Part shown: positions 31,248-35,936 of the stretch, piece after piece
How positions within the stretch are numbered: the stretch's first letter is position 1
Layout: each line of letters begins with the position of its first letter
Source: Mycobacterium asiaticum
GTDB lineage: Bacteria > Actinomycetota > Actinomycetes > Mycobacteriales > Mycobacteriaceae
DNA: 35,936 nucleotides
Assembly: GCF_001673315.1 (NCBI RefSeq)
Contig: NZ_LZLQ01000001.1
Span: 1-35,936 of the forward strand
Reading direction: 5' to 3'
Made by a program: the position numbers and the translations under genes
Notes under the pieces: model-generated
The model's input: only the letters and a program-made list of their open reading frames with translations
Told to the model about the DNA's origin: nothing
Database searches by the model: none

Positions 31248-32891
31248 ATGAGCACAGCGGCCGAGCTGATAGTCAAGTGCCTGGAGAACGAGGGAGTTGC
31301 TGTCGTCTTCGGAATCCCCGGTGAGGAGAACATTCGCCTCATCAAGGCATTGGCGGCGTCTGATATTCGCTACGTGCTGACGCGGCACGAGCAGGCCGCG
31401 GCGTTCATGGCGGAGATGTACGGCCGGGTCACCGGGCGCGCGGCGGTGGTGTCGGCCACCCTGGGGCCGGGCGCGATCAACATGCAACTCGGCGTCGCCG
31501 ACGCCACCACCAACAGCACGCCCATGGTCGCGATCTCGGCGCAGGTGGGTCAGGACCGCGAGTACAAGGAGTCCCACCAGTACGTCGACCTGGTGTCGAT
31601 GTACGCCCCGATCACCCGGTGGGCCGCCGACGTGCCGACGGCCAACGCCATCCCGGAGATGGTTCGCAAAGCCTTCAAACTCGCCGAGACCGAACGCCCG
31701 GCGGCGGTCTACCTGGCGATCCCCGAACACCTCGACCAGGACGACGCGGACTACGAGTTCGAGCCGTTGCCGCGCCGAGTCGTTCGCGCAGAGGCGCCCG
31801 CACCCAGGCAGGTGGCGCGGGCCGTGGACGTCCTGCGCAACGCGAAACGACCGGTGGCGCTGGCCGGGCACGGCGCCGCGCGCAGCGACGCGACCGAGGC
31901 GTTGGTCCGGTTCGCCAAAGAGACCGGTATCCGGGTGGCCAACACCTTCCACGGCAAGGGCGTCATGCCCGACGACGACCCCAACAGCATCGGGACACTG
32001 GGGTTCATGCGCCACGACTACGTCAACTTCGGGTTCGACAACGCCGACGTCGTCATCGCGGTCGGTTACGAATTGCAGGAGTTCGACCCCGTCCGGATCA
32101 ACCCCAAGGGTGACAAGAAGATCATCCACATCCACCGTTTCCCCGCCGAGGTTGACGCGCACTACACGGTCGAGGTCGGGATCATCGGCGACATCAACGA
32201 CTCGCTGAACGAACTGGCCGACGCGTTGGATGGTAAACGCTTCGACGACGCTGACGTGCCCGGGTCTGGTCTGTTGGAGGAGGAATTCGCGCGCGGCCAA
32301 GAGGATTCGCGTTATCCGCTGTCGCCCCAGCGGGTGGTCGCCGACACTCGAGCCGCCCTGGGCCGCGACGACGTCGTGCTCGTCGACACCGGTGCCACCA
32401 AGATGTGGATGGCCCGGCTGTACCCGACCTACGAGCGCAACACCTGCCTGATCTCAAACGGATTGTCCACCATGGGATTTGCTCTGCCGGGTGCGATCGG
32501 GGTGAAGGTGGCCCGCCCGGACGCCAAGGTGCTGGCCGTGGTCGGTGACGGCGCGTTCCTGATGAACTCTCAAGAGATCGAGACCGCGGTGCGGGAGAAG
32601 ATTCCGCTGGTGGTGCTGATCTGGGAGGACGGCGGCTACGGGCTGATCGAGTGGAAAATGGACCTCGAACTCGGTGAGCACCACTACATCTCGTTCAACA
32701 ACCCCGATGTGGTGAGTTACGCGAAGGCCTTCGGTGCAAAGGGCTATCGGATCGAGAAGGCAGAGGATCTGCTGCCGACGCTGCGGAAGGCGCTGGACGA
32801 CGACGGGGTGTCGCTGATTTCCTGTCCGGTCGACTACTCCGAGAATCTGCGACTGACCGACCGGCTGGGGGAGCTGGACGAAACGCTGTGA
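31248..32891 (+). CDS. ThDP-dependent acetolactate synthase-like enzyme
   Basis: 547 residues with three domains: Pyr (1-170), central (190-330) and PP (360-530). The catalytic glutamate is E48 (RHEQAAAF); the ThDP/metal motif begins GDGAFLMN and ends WEDGGYGLI, as in catabolic AlsS-type proteins rather than the NN of IlvB. KESHQYVD (the ALS-type HQ pair) is near residue 105. It probably condenses pyruvate with an aldehyde or keto acid. No small regulatory subunit gene and no acetolactate decarboxylase gene is next to it. GGGAGGT seven bases before ATG 31248 fixes the start. Other ThDP carboligases or sulfoacetaldehyde acetyltransferase remain possible. It abuts the convergent TOBE gene with no gap. 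Confidence 0.82.
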   Translation: MSTAAELIVKCLENEGVAVVFGIPGEENIRLIKALAASDIRYVLTRHEQAAAFMAEMYGRVTGRAAVVSATLGPGAINMQLGVADATTNSTPMVAISAQVGQDREYKESHQYVDLVSMYAPITRWAADVPTANAIPEMVRKAFKLAETERPAAVYLAIPEHLDQDDADYEFEPLPRRVVRAEAPAPRQVARAVDVLRNAKRPVALAGHGAARSDATEALVRFAKETGIRVANTFHGKGVMPDDDPNSIGTLGFMRHDYVNFGFDNADVVIAVGYELQEFDPVRINPKGDKKIIHIHRFPAEVDAHYTVEVGIIGDINDSLNELADALDGKRFDDADVPGSGLLEEEFARGQEDSRYPLSPQRVVADTRAALGRDDVVLVDTGATKMWMARLYPTYERNTCLISNGLSTMGFALPGAIGVKVARPDAKVLAVVGDGAFLMNSQEIETAVREKIPLVVLIWEDGGYGLIEWKMDLELGEHHYISFNNPDVVSYAKAFGAKGYRIEKAEDLLPTLRKALDDDGVSLISCPVDYSENLRLTDRLGELDETL

Positions 32892-33299
32892 CTACGAGGC
32901 GTTTTCGGGGACATCCACGATCACCGTGGTGGCTTTGACGACGGCTACGGCGACGCTGCCGGGTTCGAGTTTCAGTTCCCGTGCGGCCTGTGTACTCATC
33001 AACGACACCACGGTGTGCGGTCCGCACTGCATTTCGACGTGGGTCATGACCTTGTCCGCGATCACCTTGGTGACCAGGCCGACGAAGCGGTTGCGTGCGG
33101 AGCTGTTGGTGCCAAGCGGATTCGTCGGCACAGCCGGGGCGTTGGTGCGCCAGAATTCGGCCAGCACTTCGCCGGCGATGACCTTGCGGCCGGATTCATC
33201 CTGACCGGCGGCCAGCATCCCCTGCTGTATCCACCGCCGCACGGTGTCGTCGCTGACGCCGAGCAATTCGGCGGCTTCCCGGATGCGTAGCTGCGACAC
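32892..33299 (-). CDS. HTH-TOBE molybdate/tungstate-type regulator
   Basis: 135 residues in two parts. Residues 1-52 form an excisionase/MerR-like helix-turn-helix (LRIREAAELLGVSDDTVRRW). Residues 70-131 form a single TOBE/Mop domain (NRFVGLVTKVIADKV, then HTVVSLMSTQAARELKLEPG), which binds molybdate or tungstate in oligomers. The layout is that of small Mo-responsive regulators. It starts at GTG 33299, 19 bp after the GIDDTD gene on the same strand, so it is the last gene of a three-gene operon. It could sense molybdate and control this operon, the divergent membrane/PE/PPE genes, or Moco enzymes elsewhere. No modABC genes are in the window. Confidence 0.85.
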   Translation of the reverse strand: MSQLRIREAAELLGVSDDTVRRWIQQGMLAAGQDESGRKVIAGEVLAEFWRTNAPAVPTNPLGTNSSARNRFVGLVTKVIADKVMTHVEMQCGPHTVVSLMSTQAARELKLEPGSVAVAVVKATTVIVDVPENAS

Positions 33300-33318
33300 G
33301 GACGGATCCTACCGTCGC

Positions 33319-34098
33319 TCAGTGTTGTTTCACGACCGATCGCGGTGCGGTTCGCCACTCGCGGCTGCCGTCCGGCAGCTGCCGCGGTGGATCGAGCAAC
33401 AGGACGATTCGGTTGTCCAGCAGCACTGGATGCACCCAGTCGCCCAGCGAGATAGGTTCGCCCCGTGCCGGCCGGCGATGGTGTTGGTCGCGGACGTCGT
33501 CGAGCGGTATCAGCGTCGGTAACTCGTCGATAGTGGTTTCGCTCGGCAGCTGGTAGAGGCCCGGCACGGTGATGAACAATCCGTCATTGCCGGACAGGTA
33601 CAGGCCCACCGCGGCCAATGCGCCCAGCACCCCGTCCTGTGTGCCGCCGTGTCCGGAGAGATGCACACCGAGGGTGCTGGCGAGTTCGCGAGCATCCTTG
33701 GTGCGCAACACTTCTCGCTTGGCTCGAGTCCCGAACTCGACCAGTTTGGCAACGTCGCCGAGTTGACTCGGGATGGCTACCACCAGCCCCGGGTCGGCAT
33801 CGGGCGGGCATACCCGTTCCAGGAACCGGCCGGCCACGTCGATCACTTTGTCCGCCACGGCCTGCGGGTCCTGGTCGACGCTGCGCCAGGCCAGGCACGC
33901 GCTCGAATTGTGTGAGGTGTAGGGAATACGGTCGTCGACCAGCAACTGGTGCCGGGTTGCGCCCGCGGCCGTCCCTAGCCCCGCGTCGGCAAGCTCCCGT
34001 AACAGCGCTCGGGCACGGCGACCGGTGCCGGGGCTGGACAGATTGTCGGTGTCGTCGATGCCGACGAGGAGGTCCACGCCGGCTAAGGCGGGGCTCAT
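33319..34098 (-). CDS. GIDDTD-motif protein, TiaS-like in part, function unknown
   Basis: 259 residues. The N-terminal LVGIDDTDNLSSPGTG (11-26) is very like the GIDDTD motif that opens archaeal TiaS, the ATP-dependent agmatinyl-cytidine synthetase of tRNA-Ile2. A second glycine-rich stretch, SGHGGTQDGVLGALAAVGL (148-166), recalls the conserved GxxGALAAxG part of the same family. TiaS is much longer and has tRNA-binding domains that are absent here, and bacteria use TilS for this tRNA, so a tRNA role is unlikely. A phosphotransfer or ligase reaction on a small molecule is a guess. The ATG at 34098 overlaps the lipoprotein stop by four bases, and the TOBE regulator follows, which ties it to molybdenum or tungsten. 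Confidence 0.65.
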   Translation of the reverse strand: MSPALAGVDLLVGIDDTDNLSSPGTGRRARALLRELADAGLGTAAGATRHQLLVDDRIPYTSHNSSACLAWRSVDQDPQAVADKVIDVAGRFLERVCPPDADPGLVVAIPSQLGDVAKLVEFGTRAKREVLRTKDARELASTLGVHLSGHGGTQDGVLGALAAVGLYLSGNDGLFITVPGLYQLPSETTIDELPTLIPLDDVRDQHHRRPARGEPISLGDWVHPVLLDNRIVLLLDPPRQLPDGSREWRTAPRSVVKQH

Positions 34099-34523
34099 GG
34101 GTTCACGGCAATCCGGTCGACGTCGCGAACCCATCGATCGCGGGGCAGTTGAGTCCCGGTGAGTTTGACTGTGTTTCGTTTGGTGACAGCCAGAATCACC
34201 AGGTCGGTTATTTCTGAGGCGGAAAGAGTCTGGGCGGGGTCGCGGCCTTCCACCCGTACCCATTCCGGATTCGCGGTACTCGCGGCGTTAAGGATCGACC
34301 GCACGGTGGGTCCTTTCTGGACTTGCGCTCCCCTCGATTGGGGCGTGGCGATTTCGATCTGGGGAAGGTCCCGCAGTTGTTGCAGCGTGAATCGCCGCAG
34401 CACCCGGTCGTGCTGTTGAACAACGAGCTCACCGGCGCTGTCGGTCGCGGTTGCGCATGCCTGGATGCCGGCGCCGACGAGGGACAAGACCGAAGCCACC
34501 ACCAACCGCCGCTTGAGACGCAC
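34095..34523 (-). CDS. Lipoprotein with molybdopterin-fold-like domain lacking the Mo cysteine
   Basis: 142 residues. A basic start (MRLKRR) and hydrophobic helix lead to a lipobox IQAC with C23, so the mature protein is probably a lipoprotein outside the membrane. The rest resembles the small core of sulfite-oxidase-type domains: RRFTLQQLRDLPQIEI, then GPTVRSILNAA and a strand pair ending RDWVRDV-like (RDRWVRDVDRIAV). The position of the molybdenum-ligating cysteine is filled by QSRGAQVQKGP, with no cysteine. It may bind a pterin or metal without catalysis, or act as a partner. It is first in the operon with the GIDDTD and TOBE genes and starts at GTG 34523, behind AGGAGA at a rather long spacing. 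Confidence 0.72.
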   Translation of the reverse strand: MRLKRRLVVASVLSLVGAGIQACATATDSAGELVVQQHDRVLRRFTLQQLRDLPQIEIATPQSRGAQVQKGPTVRSILNAASTANPEWVRVEGRDPAQTLSASEITDLVILAVTKRNTVKLTGTQLPRDRWVRDVDRIAVNP

Positions 34524-34572
34524 ATGCAGAGAATATCTCCTGAAAATTCCGTATATGCGGCTGGGATCGCGG

Positions 34573-34578
34573 TAAAGT
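34573..34578 (+). promoter_or_regulatory. Possible -10 of the membrane-PE-PPE operon
   Basis: TAAAGT fits TANNNT and would place transcription start at about 34586, directly at the GTG/ATG start codons, implying a leaderless mRNA. TTCCGTA occurs twice in this gap (34548-34554 and 34578-34584). The divergent gap is only about 62 bp. Confidence 0.35.
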
Positions 34579-34588
34579 TCCGTACGTG

Positions 34589-35089
34589 ATGACTACCCGG
34601 ACAGTTTCAGGCGTGTCGTCGAGCTTCGCCCGTGAACTTTTGTTCCCCGTTCTGGCCGTGGTCCTGACGGTGGGTTACGCGGATGTCCGCATCCCGATGG
34701 GACTGCCCGGGCACCGCGGGCTGATTTGGCTCACGCTGCTGGTGGCGACCGTCCTCACGACTCATCGGCGGTCGACTGTGCTGATTGTCGGCGCCGCCGC
34801 CACGGTCGCGACGTTCGCAGTGCAGGCGCCGGTGGGCGGCGCTGGCAGTGCCCGTTACCTGGCCGCAGCGGTATTGCTCTACGCGGTCACTGCGTCGGTG
34901 GTGGTGCGGCGCCGACGATGGTTGGTGGTGCTCGCCGCCGCGCCGATTCACTTGGTAGCGCTGGCGGATTCGGGGCTGGTATTGGCAGGCCTGGCCGATA
35001 AGGCGTTGTGTCATCTCGGCTTCGGCCTGGCCGCGGGCGCAATGGGCTGGGTGACCGCGTTGGTCGTGAGCGGAAAGGGGCAGTCATGA
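34589..35089 (+). CDS. Six-helix membrane protein coupled to a PE/PPE pair
   Basis: 166 residues with about six hydrophobic segments (near 17-32, 44-58, 65-82, 89-107, 113-133 and 141-160) and a basic cluster RRRR between the fourth and fifth. No family is recognised. Size and helix number resemble substrate-binding S-components of ECF vitamin/metal transporters, but no energising module is in view, so that is only a thought. ATG 34589 is used; GTG 34586 is in frame. The stop overlaps the PE start by four bases (ATGA), so it is translated together with PE and PPE. It is divergent from the molybdenum-type operon. Confidence 0.75.
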   Translation: MTTRTVSGVSSSFARELLFPVLAVVLTVGYADVRIPMGLPGHRGLIWLTLLVATVLTTHRRSTVLIVGAAATVATFAVQAPVGGAGSARYLAAAVLLYAVTASVVVRRRRWLVVLAAAPIHLVALADSGLVLAGLADKALCHLGFGLAAGAMGWVTALVVSGKGQS

Positions 35090-35394
35090 CTTTGCGAGTC
35101 GTTCCTGAAGGCCTGGCGGGAACTAGCGCGGCGGTGGAAGCGATTGCCGCTCGATTGGCGGCCGTGCACGCTGCGGCGGCCCCAGTGGTCTCGGTGGTGT
35201 CGCCTCCGGGTGCCGATCCGGTCTCGGTACAGGCGGCGCTGCAGTTCAGCGAAGAGGGCACGCAACACGAGACGGCGGTCGCCGCCGGGGTCGAGGTCCT
35301 GGGCCGAGCGGGTGTGGGGGTCGCTGCAGCGGGCACCAGTTATGCCGTCGGTGACGCGGCGGCGGCATCGACCTACCTGGGCACGGGCGTCTGA
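35086..35394 (+). CDS. PE family protein, PE5-like
   Basis: 102 residues, a bare PE domain of two helices. It begins [20 protein letters not shown], nearly the start of PE5 of the ESX-3 locus, and the P-E pair is at 7-8. The C-terminal [13 protein letters not shown] contains the YxxxD secretion signal (Y86-D90) recognised by type VII systems. It pairs as a helical bundle with the PPE protein encoded next. It overlaps the membrane protein gene before it and its stop shares a base with the PPE start (TGATG). Secretion or outer-membrane placement through an ESX system, probably ESX-3-type, is expected. Confidence 0.88.
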   Translation: MTLRVVPEGLAGTSAAVEAIAARLAAVHAAAAPVVSVVSPPGADPVSVQAALQFSEEGTQHETAVAAGVEVLGRAGVGVAAAGTSYAVGDAAAASTYLGTGV

Positions 35395-35936
35395 TGATGT
35401 TGCTGCCGGTATGGATGGCTTCTCCACCTGAAGTGCACTCGGCAATGCTCAGCACGGGCCCGGGGCCGGGCCCGCTGTTGGCAGCAGCGCAGACGTGGAC
35501 CGGTTTGAGTATCGAATACGATGCGGCGGCAACGGAACTGACAACTGTCCTGGCCAATAGTCAACAGGTTTGGGAGGGTCCGACGGCCGCGACTCACACC
35601 GCCGCCTATGGGCCTTACCTGGAGTGGCTGACACTGGCCAGTGCGGTCAGTGCCAAGCGAGCAGCTCGGCAGGAGACGGTGGCGGTGGCATACACCGCCG
35701 CGCTGGCAGCTATGCCGACCCTGGCGGAGTTGGCGGCCAATCATGCCGTCCACGCGGCATTGGTGGCAACGAATTTCTTTGGCATCAACACCATTCCGAT
35801 CGCTGTCAACGAAGCTGACTACGCGCGGATGTGGGTACAGGCCGCCACCACCATGAGCACGTATCAGGCAACCACGGAGACCGCCAATGCGGCGGCCGCA
35901 ACCGGGGGTGGTGGTAGTGGCTCCGGTGGGGGAGGC
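35394..35936 (+). CDS. PPE family protein, PPE4-like (cut by window edge)
   Basis: 181 codons are present without a stop; the gene runs off the right end. The start [18 protein letters not shown] holds the P-P-E at 11-13, and the VWEGP turn (WxG-type) is at about 59-63. [12 protein letters not shown] (about 125-136) and [17 protein letters not shown] are very close to PPE4 of the ESX-3 locus. The visible end becomes glycine-serine-rich ([11 protein letters not shown]), the beginning of a low-complexity tail. It forms the partner of the PE protein before it, and the pair looks like a copy of PE5-PPE4 outside the core ESX-3 locus. Whether esxG/esxH-like genes follow cannot be seen. Confidence 0.87.
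   Translation, partial: MMLLPVWMASPPEVHSAMLSTGPGPGPLLAAAQTWTGLSIEYDAAATELTTVLANSQQVWEGPTAATHTAAYGPYLEWLTLASAVSAKRAARQETVAVAYTAALAAMPTLAELAANHAVHAALVATNFFGINTIPIAVNEADYARMWVQAATTMSTYQATTETANAAAATGGGGSGSGGGG

Noticed and set aside
31248..32891. Biosynthetic IlvB acetolactate synthase
   Set aside because: There is no IlvH gene beside it and the WEDGGYG end of the ThDP motif fits catabolic AlsS-type enzymes better.
33319..34098. Bacterial tRNA-Ile2 agmatidine synthetase
   Set aside because: The protein is far shorter than TiaS and lacks its tRNA-binding parts, and bacteria use TilS-made lysidine at this position.

Overview
The window is chromosomal DNA of a high-GC Mycobacterium, most likely a slow-growing non-tuberculous species. 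Three things support this. Gene order and protein sequences from about 2.7 to 31.1 kb follow, from memory, the M. tuberculosis block Rv0217c-Rv0234c (lipW, a haem-molybdenum cofactor enzyme, lipC, WS/DGAT, echA1, aldehyde dehydrogenase, envelope genes, php, fadE4, TetR, R2lox, gabD1). A PE/PPE pair sits at the right edge. GTG starts and short gene overlaps are common.

Left part (0.25-12.3 kb): a CoA-transferase with an apparently permuted domain order overlaps an amidohydrolase gene. LipW follows on the minus strand. Next come a small methyltransferase, a five-helix cytochrome b/Moco oxidoreductase and its four-helix membrane neighbour, then LipC, a wax ester/triacylglycerol synthase-type acyltransferase and EchA1. 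After that there is a group I do not recall from M. tuberculosis: an acyl-CoA ligase coupled to a small two-cysteine protein, a TetR repressor, and a divergent second crotonase behind a palindrome.

Middle (13.5-22.9 kb): an aldehyde dehydrogenase, then the envelope block: MtrP-like methyltransferase, GT4 glycosyltransferase, polytopic GT-C-like protein, DUF3068 protein and TmaT-like acyltransferase. Homologues of several of these act in trehalose mycolate export or lipomannan/LAM maturation. A DUF1275 membrane protein and a winged-helix regulator interrupt the block. About four and a half 30-bp tandem repeats fill the promoter gap between the methyltransferase and the glycosyltransferase. A related sequence forms two hairpins between two convergent genes at 13.5 kb.

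Right-middle (22.9-32.9 kb): php, an AMP-binding ligase and a stand-alone PP2C phosphatase form one operon with GTGA overlaps. FadE4, a TetR regulator with a visible promoter and 19-bp operator, and R2lox (all metal ligands and cross-link residues present) come next. GabD1 and a ThDP-dependent acetolactate-synthase-like enzyme are divergent across a 17-bp inverted repeat.

Right end (32.9-35.9 kb): this is the least explained part. A minus-strand operon encodes a lipoprotein with a cysteine-less molybdopterin-fold-like domain, a GIDDTD protein resembling part of archaeal TiaS, and an HTH-TOBE molybdate-type regulator. Divergently, a six-helix membrane protein is translationally coupled to a PE5-like and a PPE4-like gene, the last cut by the window edge. 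A molybdenum/tungsten-linked, ESX-associated uptake or redox system is my main speculative proposal. No tRNA, rRNA, CRISPR array or insertion sequence was seen.
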